Source: Rhodospirillaceae bacterium UBA1479 (GTDB lineage: Bacteria > Pseudomonadota > Alphaproteobacteria > Rhodospirillales > Casp-alpha2). From it: a DNA stretch of 64,000 bases. Location of the stretch: NCBI GenBank assembly GCA_002325375.1, contig DCRZ01000002.1, positions 971,089-1,035,088 on the forward strand. The letters run 5' to 3'. Each line of letters opens with the position of its first letter. Position 1 is the first letter of the stretch. Under the pieces are notes generated by a model. That model worked only from the letters and a program-made list of their open reading frames with translations, made no database searches and was not told where the DNA came from. Positions 42,501 to 50,441 of the stretch are shown here, piece after piece. The position numbers were made by a program, and so were the translations under genes.

Positions 42501-42933
42501 GGCGAGCCCCAAAACACGACGCATTTCCGGCCTCATGAAGGTTCTTTATGTCGAGGACAATGACATAAACCGGGCATTGTTCGAGAACTTCATGGAGATG
42601 CTCGACGACGTCGAATACCTGGAGGCGGAGGATGGTGCCACGGGGTTGACCATCGCGCGGGATGTTCACCCGGACGTCATTTTCCTGGATATCGACCTGC
42701 CGGACATGAGCGGATACGACGTCCTCGCCGAAATCAGATCAGATCCTCAACTGAAGCATACGCCGGTCATCGCCTTGACCGCCAATGCCATGACCGGTGA
42801 TGCCGAGCGCGGCCTGAATGCGGGCTTCGACAGATACCTGCCGAAGCCCTTCAAGCTTGAGGAAATCCTCGCGGCAGTGACCGAGCAGCGGGACGCCATC
42901 GAACGAAGACAGCGCCCGCGGGTGAAGAATTAA
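39553..42933 (+). CDS. Hybrid sensor histidine kinase (CHASE, PAS, HisKA, HATPase, receiver)
   Basis: 1126 aa from the ATG at 39553 (ATGs at 39433 and 39481 are less likely). Layout: TM1 (VALLGIALTVAVAASVGAYQ), a periplasmic CHASE domain (GLRGTRGAIIAGG, FGFIIKLPNE, YPLEGNEGATGLDI), TM2, three PAS regions (about 390-500, 510-620 and 650-760), HisKA (SMSHELRTPMNSILGF), a HATPase domain (DSGRGIPADQQ, GSGIGLALV) and a C-terminal receiver (FLDIDLPDMSGYD). It senses an extracellular, perhaps cytokinin- or peptide-like, ligand. No output regulator is adjacent. Confidence 0.92.
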   Translation: MAAGRAIRPSTVALLGIALTVAVAASVGAYQYVRNKNDSREQFLALTREFTTLVEERFQLYQYGLRGTRGAIIAGGRINIPRNTFKEYFSSRERFQEFPGARGFGFIIKLPNELTDRFVAAARADDFPSFNLRELAPNAGERFIIKYIYPLEGNEGATGLDIASESNRRTAALNAARSGETRLTAPITLVQASGETNHGFLILMPIYWRADVPDDPEERVKQTVGWSYSPLVVSEVLKDLGARREEISFSITDISDEIQFYRSPGFDPKIETIVGEVVEVFGRRWRLNFHPRPAFAKKQAGITPGVLSLTLALLGILGTATAYNFSRNRAQAMLARQEEEELAYKIIDATPQALLVIDQAGIIIRANAYCERVFGWSMPDLLGKPVDDLVPPGVRDAHKNLRENYDYKPRDMGSRQDLEAVRADGTRFPITARLAPLSIGDRKLVVAGVTDISAQREAVKVMAASEQRWQEMANSLPQLVWTCDADGVCDFLSQQWADYTGAPTAPLLGAGWLEVVHPDDHEPLMAVWRKSVETKVPFSCEFRIRGHDGAYRLFFSRADAVVDEDGNVLRWIGSNTDIEDRHQAELQVRALLQDMEDRVATRTAELNTALRDLRNVLDSVPSMIAYWDRNQRNRFANKAYEEWFGVTPEWLQGRLMTELVNKDTYQESLPHIEGALRGEPQSFERELTDIHGTVRSLQVHYLPDETDGEVLGFYVVGFDVTVIKASEVAQKQAREAAEAATRAKSAFLTSMSHELRTPMNSILGFTDILISQHFGVLNDKQLEHASLIKRSGQHLLNLMDSVLELSKIEAGRITISIEPVNVVAIVKSVMATLEPLAAKFGVEMRAPSLGKDNNFVTADVTRLTQVLINLGSNAIKYNRAGGWVEFACEAVSQETTRITVSDSGRGIPADQQSGAFQPFNRLGAEQGKIEGSGIGLALVRNYVELMGGGIDFESVEGQGSRFWVDLHSADVGDVVDHQEEIDVASPKTRRISGLMKVLYVEDNDINRALFENFMEMLDDVEYLEAEDGATGLTIARDVHPDVIFLDIDLPDMSGYDVLAEIRSDPQLKHTPVIALTANAMTGDAERGLNAGFDRYLPKPFKLEEILAAVTEQRDAIERRQRPRVKN

Positions 42934-42964
42934 GCGGTCACGACAAGATTGAGGTGGTGCGTTC

Positions 42965-43798
42965 TCAACCTTTCTTGAAGTGCAGGATGCCCCAGGCAAG
43001 GTAACCCTTGTCGGCGCCGTCGACCCAATGATCCAGTCCGCGCAGCATGTTGTCGACGTAGGTCTTGCCCGACAGGCGGAGGATCTCGTCGTACCGGCGT
43101 TTCAGTTCCTCGCCGACGCGAGCGTAATGGGTCCGCAGGTGGTTCAGCATGGGCGACAACTGCACTTCTGAAAAACCGCGCTTGGCGAATTCCGTGCGGT
43201 AAAAGGCGAAGGAGCCCAGCGTCGTCAGATGAATGCGGTCCAAGATGGGCTGCAGCACGCCGTCGGGCACGTCGTCGGCCTGCATGGGGTCGGTGAAGAT
43301 GACATGCCCGCCCGGGGCCAGAACCCGGGAAATCTCGTCCAGCACGCGGGGGCGGTCCCCGGAATGGAGGATGGCGTCCTGCGACCACACAATGTCGACG
43401 GAGGCATCCTCTGCCGGGATGTCCTCGAACGAGCCGTGCACGACGTCGATCAGGGCATCCAGATCCGTTTCCGCGTTCTTATCCCGGTTCAGGTCGTTCT
43501 GGGTCTCGCTCAGATTCAAGCAGGTCACGTGGCAACCGTAAGTCCCCGCCAGATGGCGGGCGGAGCCGCCGTAGCCGGCGCCCAGATCAAGGATGCGGGT
43601 CTTCCGGCCCAATCCTGGGATTTGCAGGGCCATGGTTTCCACGGTTCGCCGACTGGCTTGGGCGATCTCTTCATCAGGGGTGTTGTAGATGCCGATATGA
43701 ATGTCCTCACCACCCCAGACGTTCTTGTAGAAGGCGTCGGCTTCCGACGAATCGTAATACTCCTCGGCCTTCTGGACCGCTTGTGATCGCCTACTCAT
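42965..43798 (-). CDS. Sarcosine/dimethylglycine N-methyltransferase
   Basis: 277 aa from the ATG at 43798, which overlaps the upstream GSMT gene by eight bases. The SAM-binding motif ILDLGAGYGGSARHLA and the segments EEYYDSSEADAFYKNVWGGE and IHIGIY match bacterial SDMT enzymes (BsmB). It methylates sarcosine to dimethylglycine and then glycine betaine, completing the pathway begun by the upstream enzyme. Other class I methyltransferases are possible, but the pairing makes this assignment strong. Confidence 0.9.
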   Translation of the reverse strand: MSRRSQAVQKAEEYYDSSEADAFYKNVWGGEDIHIGIYNTPDEEIAQASRRTVETMALQIPGLGRKTRILDLGAGYGGSARHLAGTYGCHVTCLNLSETQNDLNRDKNAETDLDALIDVVHGSFEDIPAEDASVDIVWSQDAILHSGDRPRVLDEISRVLAPGGHVIFTDPMQADDVPDGVLQPILDRIHLTTLGSFAFYRTEFAKRGFSEVQLSPMLNHLRTHYARVGEELKRRYDEILRLSGKTYVDNMLRGLDHWVDGADKGYLAWGILHFKKG

Positions 43799-44597
43799 GA
43801 TAATTCTTCTCCGCGACATGGACGAAAAAGTCCGGGTCGTTTTCCTGATAGGTTTCCTGGAAATCGCCGTAGGTCTTGATCTTCTGGAACCCGACGTCGG
43901 TCAGAAGCTTGCGCGTATAGGCCTTGCGCAGGGGGAACATGTTGAGATGGAACTGCGAGCCGTCGGGGAACGAATAACAGAACCGCGCCAGGCCATCGTC
44001 GATATGCTCGGGCTCGGCCGATACCTGATCGCCGCAGTAGTAGTATTTGTGCTTCGAAGAGAAACCGTGATCGAGCATGCCGTCGTAATTGCGTTGATCG
44101 AGAATCAGAATGCCGTCCCATTTCAGGGCGGCATAGAATTCGGCCAGGGCCCGGCGGCGGTCGTTCTCATCGAACAGATGGGTGAACGAATTTCCCAGGC
44201 AGATGATGGCGTCGAACTTGCCGTGCACGTCTTTGTTCAGCCAGCGCCAGTCGGCATGGGCCGTGTGCAGCACGAGGTTGCGTTCGCGCGCATTTTCGAA
44301 TGCCTTGGTCAGCATTTCCGCGTTGCCGTCGGCGCTGGTCACGTCGAACCCGGCCTTCAGCAACTGCACGGAATGGAATCCGGTGCCCGTGGCGACGTCG
44401 AGCACGCGATGCTTGCCGCGGGCCTTCAGGATGTCGATGAAAAAGTGGCCTTCACTTTCGGCGCGGGCGTCCCAATCGATCAGTTCGTCCCATTTTTCCA
44501 CAAACGTTTGGACGTACTCCCGCTGGTAGTGGTCGGTTTTGCGGGTTTCCAGCGGATTGTCGCCGAAATCCTGTTGTTTTTGATTGATGTCGTCCAT
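43791..44597 (-). CDS. Glycine/sarcosine N-methyltransferase
   Basis: 268 aa from the ATG at 44597, with a GGAGGG ribosome site. Motifs: SAM-binding VLDVATGTGFHSVQLLKAGF, CLGNSFTHLF and LDQRNYDGML, the last two typical of GSMT (BsmA). It methylates glycine to sarcosine and dimethylglycine with SAM. Together with the coupled SDMT gene it gives de novo glycine betaine from glycine, known from halophiles such as Halorhodospira. This suggests life in salty water. Confidence 0.93.
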   Translation of the reverse strand: MDDINQKQQDFGDNPLETRKTDHYQREYVQTFVEKWDELIDWDARAESEGHFFIDILKARGKHRVLDVATGTGFHSVQLLKAGFDVTSADGNAEMLTKAFENARERNLVLHTAHADWRWLNKDVHGKFDAIICLGNSFTHLFDENDRRRALAEFYAALKWDGILILDQRNYDGMLDHGFSSKHKYYYCGDQVSAEPEHIDDGLARFCYSFPDGSQFHLNMFPLRKAYTRKLLTDVGFQKIKTYGDFQETYQENDPDFFVHVAEKNYHE

Positions 44598-45078
44598 TGC
44601 GTCCCTCCAAGGCGTCGTGATTGATCTGTGACCGCCTGAAAACAGACGGCGCACAGCAACGGGCGGACCCGAAAGAGCCCGCTCGAGTGGTCAACGGCAC
44701 GGCGCAACTCGGGGCGACAAGGCCCGGACGTGCCGAAGCGATCTGGTTTTATTTGGCGGTTGAAAGGATCCAGAACCCGGTCCGCATTATTGCGATGGGG
44801 GATCCGAAAGACGCGTTTTCCTGTTGTCGTTACCCACCCCGTAGGGGTAGCGGGACCGGTGAGGCCCCGACGCGTCCACCGCCTGGACAGCAGGTTTTCA
44901 TGCCCAACCAGCCTTTGCGTTCTCAGGCAAAAGCCAGCATGCCGCCCACGGGCAATGGCGCAAGGTTAACAGTCGGGGCGGGTCGGATCAACCGGACCCC
45001 CGGGGGAAAACCGGCCGTACAAGGGGCGGGTAGGCGGCAAGGGCCGGATTACCGGGCCTTGCGCGGGGTGTGAAAGTT
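44598..45078. other. Intergenic region upstream of the betaine operon, 481 bp
   Basis: No convincing coding frame. It contains hairpins, including CCCCGTAGGGG (44838-44848) and the glucan-synthase terminator-like stem (45039-45060). On the plus strand, TTCTCAGGCAAAAG (44920-44933) resembles the end of a glycine riboswitch core but lacks its other conserved parts, and it points away from the methyltransferase genes. The length suggests a long leader or complex control of betaine synthesis. Confidence 0.5.
45039..45060 (-). terminator. Terminator-like hairpin after the glucan synthase gene
   Basis: On the minus strand AAGGCCCGG, loop TAAT and CCGGCCCTT form a 9-pair stem with one C-C mismatch, 19 bases beyond the stop codon. 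No T-run follows. Confidence 0.5.
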
Positions 45079-47706
45079 TTATGCCGCCGCTTGACCGGCC
45101 GTTCTAGTGGTATCCATGGCGGGATTATGGGTGCTGGCGGCCGCCTTATCACGGGTCAGGCGGGCGGTGTCCCGGCGTTCCAACACGAACATGGCAGTCG
45201 CCGCCAGGAAAGGCAGGCTCTGCACCAACAAGGTTCCGGCGAACAGGTATAGTTCGATAATCCCTGTCGTGTTGACGGCGAACAGGGCGGCAGAACTGGC
45301 CATCAAGGCCAGGCCGATGCGGGTTTCCGTGCGCACGGGTGATGCCGGGGCAGCCTTGGCGGTCGGGCTGCCGGTCTTTTGGGCCTTGCCCTTCTGGGTC
45401 ACGCTGAATGGCAGGTCCGGCACCTTGATACCGTCATAGATGGCGCGCGCCACGGTCCATTGCAGACTGGCGGCGGCCAGGGCGGCGCCGGCGATGCGCG
45501 CCGGGCCGATCTTGACCCGCGCCATGTAAAGCAGCACGCAATGCAGCAGCCCGGCCCCGAACGCGGCCAGGATCGGCAGGGTGAAGGGGATCGGCGGCAG
45601 CATCACGCCGACGAACAAAATGAACGGCACCCAGGCCAGGTTGACGACGGCGGCGAGTGCGCCCACGGCGTCCGACAGCCAATGCAGCCAGCCGGTGATG
45701 TAATGGACCTTCTGGCCCCGGGTCAGGGTCTTGGCACCCGGCAACATATGGCGCCAGTGCTTGAAGAAAATTTGCACGGCGCCGTAGGCCCAGCGGTGAC
45801 GCTGGGTCTTGAACGCGCGGTAGGTGTCCGGCAGCAGGCCCCAGCCATAGCGCCGGCGCGTATAGTGGGCATGGTATCCAGCCTCGAACAGGCGCAGGCC
45901 TAGTTCCGTGTCCTCGGTGATGGTGTCCGGCGACCAGCCGCCGACGGCATCGAACGCGGCGCGGCGGACCAGCAGCATGGTGCCGTGGGCGATGATCGCA
46001 TCGGCCTCGTTGCGCTGAACCATGCCGATGTCGAAAAAGCCCGTGTATTCGGCGTTCATGCAGCGTGCCAGCAGCGAGCGTTCGCCGTCGCGGTGATCCT
46101 GGGGGGCCTGCACCATCGCCACCTTGGGGTCGGCAAAGGCGGGCGCCAGATCGCGCAGCCATTTGGGATCGACCACATAGTCGGCGTCGAGCACGGCGAG
46201 AACTTCCGCGTCCGGGGCGACATGGGGCATGGCCGCGGTTAAGGCCCCGGCCTTGAACCCCGCGATCTTCGGGAAGTTGAGGAACTTGAAACGCGGGCCC
46301 AGTTTCACGCAATGAGCCTGCACGGGCCGCCACAGACTTTCGTCGGCCGTGTTGTTGATGATCACCACGACCTCGAAATCCGGATAATCCAGACCGGCAC
46401 AGGAATTCAGGGTCTCGATCAGCATGTCCGGGTTTTCCCGGTAGGCGGGAATCTGGATCGACACCTTGGGCAGGGGGGCATCCGTCGGCGCGTCTTCGGC
46501 CCGCCACAGGCGCTTGGGCCGGGGGCCCAGGGTCACCTCGGCGACCTCGTCCAGCTTGCCCAGGGTAACCAGGGTCAGCGGCAGCATCAGCACCATGCCC
46601 AGGCCCCAGGCGATGGCGGATCCCACATTCAGATAGTTCTCAAAAGGATAAAGCAGCGCCACCGCCACGGCGGCGGAAAGCGCGTTGGCGGCAATTGCCA
46701 TGGCCAGGGCATGGCCGAAGGTCGGTCGACGCGTCATCAGCCACAGCACGGTCATCACGATGCCCAGGATCAGCGCCAGGATGCCGCGCCGCCATTGTTC
46801 GGGCTGTTCGACCGCACCGGCCAGGGAGAACTTGGCCGTGCCGTCATGGTCGAACACCCCCCAATAAGGGCCGACGCTTCCTTCCATGGTCTTCCATGGT
46901 TGGTCGAAGGCCTCCATCAGGTTGTAGCCGATGCCGTGGCGCGATGCCTCGGAGATGAACTGGCGGATGATGGTGGCCTGGGTCATGGGGTCGGGGCCGG
47001 CGTCGCGGTTGCGGTAGCCGCGCGACGGCCAGCCGAATTCCGCGATGATCGCCTCCTTGTCGGGGAACGTGTCGAGCACCTCGCGGTAGCGCTGAAAGGC
47101 ATAGGAAACGGCATTCTGCGCGCCGACGGCTTCCCAGTAGGGCAGCACGTGGATCGACATGAAATCGACCTCGTCAACCAAATCCGGATGCGACAGCCAG
47201 CGGTCCCAGGTTTCGCCGGTGGTCACCGGTACGGGCACGCGGGTGCGCACCTCGCGGATGATGGTGATCAATTCTTCCAGCGTCAGGTCTTCTCGCAGCA
47301 GCGTTTCGTTGCCCACGAACACGGCGCGGATGTTTGAATACTTGCGCACCAGGGAGACCGCGGTCTCGATCTCCCGCCGGTTGGAGGCGTCGTCGCGGCC
47401 CAGCCAGATGCCGAGCATCACCTCGATCCCGCGTTCCTTGGCAAGCGCGGGCACCTGGGCCTGGATGCCGCTGACTGTGTAAGTCCGCACGGACCGGGAT
47501 ACGGGCTTGATGACGTCCAGGGCATTGGCCAATTCACGCAAGGTCGCCGACCGCCCGAACCAGACTTCGCGCGGGGCACCGATGTTGAAGGACATGGACT
47601 GCACTTTGCCCGTCACGTCGGGCAGCACGGCCGTTTCCAAGGTCGTGGTCCAGGCCAACCCATGCAGGATGGCGGCGACCAGGGCCGCCGCGAAAACGTT
47701 CTTCAT
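45079..47706 (-). CDS. GH17-GT2 fusion beta-glucan synthase (NdvB/NdvC-like)
   Basis: 875 aa. After an N-terminal signal/TM, residues about 35-300 form a GH17-like domain with both catalytic acids (VGNETLL and IIAEFGWPS). Membrane helices follow, then a GT2 domain (about 410-650) with LDADY, TEDTELGLRL and the QRHRW processivity motif, and C-terminal helices. Related proteins make beta-1,3/1,6-linked cyclic glucans in Bradyrhizobium. The likely product is a periplasmic or exported beta-glucan used in osmotic adaptation, which fits the adjacent betaine genes. Confidence 0.87.
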   Translation of the reverse strand: MKNVFAAALVAAILHGLAWTTTLETAVLPDVTGKVQSMSFNIGAPREVWFGRSATLRELANALDVIKPVSRSVRTYTVSGIQAQVPALAKERGIEVMLGIWLGRDDASNRREIETAVSLVRKYSNIRAVFVGNETLLREDLTLEELITIIREVRTRVPVPVTTGETWDRWLSHPDLVDEVDFMSIHVLPYWEAVGAQNAVSYAFQRYREVLDTFPDKEAIIAEFGWPSRGYRNRDAGPDPMTQATIIRQFISEASRHGIGYNLMEAFDQPWKTMEGSVGPYWGVFDHDGTAKFSLAGAVEQPEQWRRGILALILGIVMTVLWLMTRRPTFGHALAMAIAANALSAAVAVALLYPFENYLNVGSAIAWGLGMVLMLPLTLVTLGKLDEVAEVTLGPRPKRLWRAEDAPTDAPLPKVSIQIPAYRENPDMLIETLNSCAGLDYPDFEVVVIINNTADESLWRPVQAHCVKLGPRFKFLNFPKIAGFKAGALTAAMPHVAPDAEVLAVLDADYVVDPKWLRDLAPAFADPKVAMVQAPQDHRDGERSLLARCMNAEYTGFFDIGMVQRNEADAIIAHGTMLLVRRAAFDAVGGWSPDTITEDTELGLRLFEAGYHAHYTRRRYGWGLLPDTYRAFKTQRHRWAYGAVQIFFKHWRHMLPGAKTLTRGQKVHYITGWLHWLSDAVGALAAVVNLAWVPFILFVGVMLPPIPFTLPILAAFGAGLLHCVLLYMARVKIGPARIAGAALAAASLQWTVARAIYDGIKVPDLPFSVTQKGKAQKTGSPTAKAAPASPVRTETRIGLALMASSAALFAVNTTGIIELYLFAGTLLVQSLPFLAATAMFVLERRDTARLTRDKAAASTHNPAMDTTRTAGQAAA

Positions 47707-47961
47707 CTTATTTCAGGTACCCAAGAGCGGTAACGCGGTTGAACCACTTCACGCGGCGCTTCCGGGCCGCACGGCAGAACGACGGATACTTAAGGTGCGC
47801 TGTACCCCGCGCAAGGGGCGATGAGGCGGCACGGCCAGAGTTTCAGACTCTTTTAGCCACCACGGCGCAGAGATTGCGCCAGTTTGCACCTGCGAACAAG
47901 AGGCAGAATTCACAAATTTTCAATCACCCGAAACGACCGACGAGGGCAAACGAAACGGACG

Positions 47962-49362
47962 TTAAGCTTTCGTTTCCATGAGCTTGACGAGTTCGGAAAT
48001 GCTGGCCGTAGTCTCCAGGGACATCAGGCCGTCGAACAGCGGGCGCAGGCGCTCCGCCGGCAGGGCCCGGCCGGCGCAATCTTCGAACTTGTCCCACAAT
48101 TCGTCCCGCGACATGGTGTTGTCGCCGCTGCGTCCGATGAGGTTCGACACGGTTTCCGTAAGCTTGCGCCCGTCCTTCAGGGTGACGATGACTTCCGCCC
48201 CCCAATTGTCCTTGTCGTCGCCGTCCAGGTCAGGGTGGGGCCGCGCGGTGGTGACCGCAAGCAGGCGCCTGACGGCCTCCTCGCGGAAGGCGTCGCCTTC
48301 GAAATCCTTGAGCCGCACCGTGCCGTCCAAAAGCGTGCGCGCGACCGTGTACTGGACCGAGAATTTGGCTTCCAACTCACTGTCGGGCAGGGGCGTGTTG
48401 GTGTGCCTGAGGCGCCGCTGGTGCGGCATGATCTCGATCCCCGCCACGGCTTCGGCCGGAATCTCGTGCTTGCCGGCCAGCCGTTGCATGGCGGTGATGC
48501 ATTGATGGGTCGATCCGCAGCAGGGGAACTGCTTGATCGCCAGGTCCTCGGCCTCGATCTCCCAGGGGCCGTTGTCCCAGCCGTCCAGCAGGCGTTCGGC
48601 GGCATAGGTGCCGGCGCCGTTGAAGACTTCGAAGAAGCCCTGGTGGTGCTCCATGGCCCCGGGGTTGGCGTCATGGCCCTGTTCGGCCAGCAGCACGGCC
48701 AGCACGCCGGACCGTGCCGAATGACCGACATGCAGCGGCTTGGTCATGGTCCCGAAATTGGCCTTCAGGCCGCTGGCCAGGGAGGCCGCCATGGCCAGCG
48801 CCATGGCCGTCTGTTCGACGGACAGGCCGATCAGCCGCGCCGCGCCCGCGACGGTTCCGAAAATGCCGAGTGTGGCGGTCGGGTGCCAGCCCTTGTCGTA
48901 GTGGTGGGGATGGACGGCGCGGGCCAGGCGCATTTCCGCCTCCAGCCCCACGGCGTAGGCGGTGATCAGGTTTTGGCCGGAAAGCCCCCGGTCCTCGGCC
49001 AGAGCGAACAGAGGGGCGACCAGCGGCACCGACTGATGGCCGCCGAACACGGAGGAGAAATCGTCGAAATCGAGCGCGTGCGACGCGATGCCGTTGACGA
49101 AGGCGGCGTCGAGCGCGCTGGTCCGGCGTCCCGTGCCGAACACCAGTGCTGAACCCGGCGCCGTGGCGACGCCCGGTGTGCCGAGGGCGATCTGCGTGCT
49201 GGCTTCGGGCAGGCCCGCCAGGGTCACGCCGACGGTATCGGTGATGCCCAGTTTGGCGAGCCACAGACCCTTTTCGGAAATCACCTTGGGGTCGTAGCCG
49301 ATGATACGCTCCGCCAAACGCGTCAAAAGGGCGCGCTGGTCCGTTGTGGAAATATTGTTCAT
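47962..49362 (-). CDS. MmgE/PrpD family protein
   Basis: 466 aa. Family signs: ASHALDFDDFSSVFGGHQSV, WHPTATLGIFGTVAGAARL and KQFPCCGSTHQCI. The family includes 2-methylcitrate dehydratase (PrpD), cis-aconitate decarboxylase and iminodisuccinate epimerase, so the reaction cannot be named. No propionate genes flank it. A perfect ATTGTATACAAT palindrome upstream suggests control by a GntR-type regulator, whose gene is not in the window. Confidence 0.87.
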   Translation of the reverse strand: MNNISTTDQRALLTRLAERIIGYDPKVISEKGLWLAKLGITDTVGVTLAGLPEASTQIALGTPGVATAPGSALVFGTGRRTSALDAAFVNGIASHALDFDDFSSVFGGHQSVPLVAPLFALAEDRGLSGQNLITAYAVGLEAEMRLARAVHPHHYDKGWHPTATLGIFGTVAGAARLIGLSVEQTAMALAMAASLASGLKANFGTMTKPLHVGHSARSGVLAVLLAEQGHDANPGAMEHHQGFFEVFNGAGTYAAERLLDGWDNGPWEIEAEDLAIKQFPCCGSTHQCITAMQRLAGKHEIPAEAVAGIEIMPHQRRLRHTNTPLPDSELEAKFSVQYTVARTLLDGTVRLKDFEGDAFREEAVRRLLAVTTARPHPDLDGDDKDNWGAEVIVTLKDGRKLTETVSNLIGRSGDNTMSRDELWDKFEDCAGRALPAERLRPLFDGLMSLETTASISELVKLMETKA

Positions 49363-49413
49363 GGTTGCCTCATCCCTTTATCGCCGGGTTTGCAAGCCCG
49401 TGCGCCTCCCTTG

Positions 49414-49425
49414 ATTGTATACAAT
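49414..49425. promoter_or_regulatory. GntR-type operator upstream of the MmgE/PrpD gene
   Basis: ATTGTATACAAT, a perfect 12-bp palindrome of the TNGTNNACNA type used by FadR-subfamily GntR regulators, lies 51 bases upstream of the MmgE/PrpD ATG. The flanking TTGAT and ATCAA add further but off-centre symmetry. Confidence 0.6.
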
Positions 49426-49443
49426 ATCAAGGTGCGGCCGGCG

Positions 49444-50364
49444 TCAATCCTCGCCGATCCTGTGGAGATCGAACGGCGTCGACTGATAGACCATGTTGAT
49501 CCAGTTGCCGAACAGGATATGGGCATAGGCGCGCCAGCGGTTGACCGGCGTCTTGGCCGGATCGTTGCCGGGGTAGTAGTTGGCGGGAACCTGAATGTCC
49601 GCGCCCTTTTCGGCATCGCGGCGGTATTCGGCGTCCAGGGTGTCGGAATCGTATTCCAGATGATTGAACATGTGGACATGGTTGAGCTTATGGTCGTGGA
49701 CTAGGGCGATGCCCGTGGCCGCCCCCTCCATGAGGATTTCCAACTGCGGGAAGGGCTTAAGGTCGGCGGCGTGATTTTCCGTGTGGCGTGACACGGGAAT
49801 GTTCAGGGTGTCGTTCAGGCCCCGGCACAGTTCCGACGCGGTGTTGAGCACCTGGTGTTCGAATACACCGAACGCCTTGTGCGGCAACTGATATTTGGGA
49901 ATGCCGTAGAAATGGTGAAGCGCCGCCTGGGCGCCCCAGCACAGGTTGAACAGGCTGTGCACATTGCCCCGCGACCAGTCGAAGATCTGGCACAGTTCAT
50001 CCCAATAGGTGACGGCTTCGAACGGCAGTTGTTCGATGGGCGCGCCGGTGACGATCAGCCCGTCGAACTTCTGGTCCGTGACCTGGGTCCACGGATGGTA
50101 AAAGTCGATCATGTGCTGTTCGTCGACGGTCTTGGGTTTGTGTGTCGTCAGCGCCAGCAGATGCATCTCGATCTGCAGGGGCGTCGCGCCCAGCACGCGG
50201 GCCAACTGGGTTTCCGTCTTCTGCTTCAACGGCATCAGGTTCAGCACCGCGATGCGCAGCGGGCGAATGTCCTGAAGCATCGCCTGATCGTCGCCGATGA
50301 TCGGCACGCCCTCATTTTCCAGGACGGCGCGGGCGGGAAGGTCTGACGGAATCTTGATCGGCAT
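49444..50364 (-). CDS. metA: Homoserine O-acyltransferase (MetA family)
   Basis: 306 aa from the ATG at 50364 (MPIKIPSDLPA), standard MetA length; a longer upstream frame is unlikely. The catalytic Cys is in FNLCWGAQAALHHFYGIPK, with the RHTE His and the FNHLEYD segment later. It activates homoserine with acetyl- or succinyl-CoA at the start of methionine synthesis; which acyl group is used cannot be told by eye. No SAM-II riboswitch is seen upstream. Confidence 0.94.
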   Translation of the reverse strand: MPIKIPSDLPARAVLENEGVPIIGDDQAMLQDIRPLRIAVLNLMPLKQKTETQLARVLGATPLQIEMHLLALTTHKPKTVDEQHMIDFYHPWTQVTDQKFDGLIVTGAPIEQLPFEAVTYWDELCQIFDWSRGNVHSLFNLCWGAQAALHHFYGIPKYQLPHKAFGVFEHQVLNTASELCRGLNDTLNIPVSRHTENHAADLKPFPQLEILMEGAATGIALVHDHKLNHVHMFNHLEYDSDTLDAEYRRDAEKGADIQVPANYYPGNDPAKTPVNRWRAYAHILFGNWINMVYQSTPFDLHRIGED

Positions 50365-50441
50365 GGCGGCCTGTCCGGCGTTGGTTTTAGGTTGGGTCTG
50401 TACGTGTCTGGTGCGGTGCCGCGGGCGCGGCGGAGATGGTA

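Noticed and set aside
50365..50441. SAM-II riboswitch before metA
   Set aside because: The expected pseudoknot core sequence is not visible in the 77 bases upstream.
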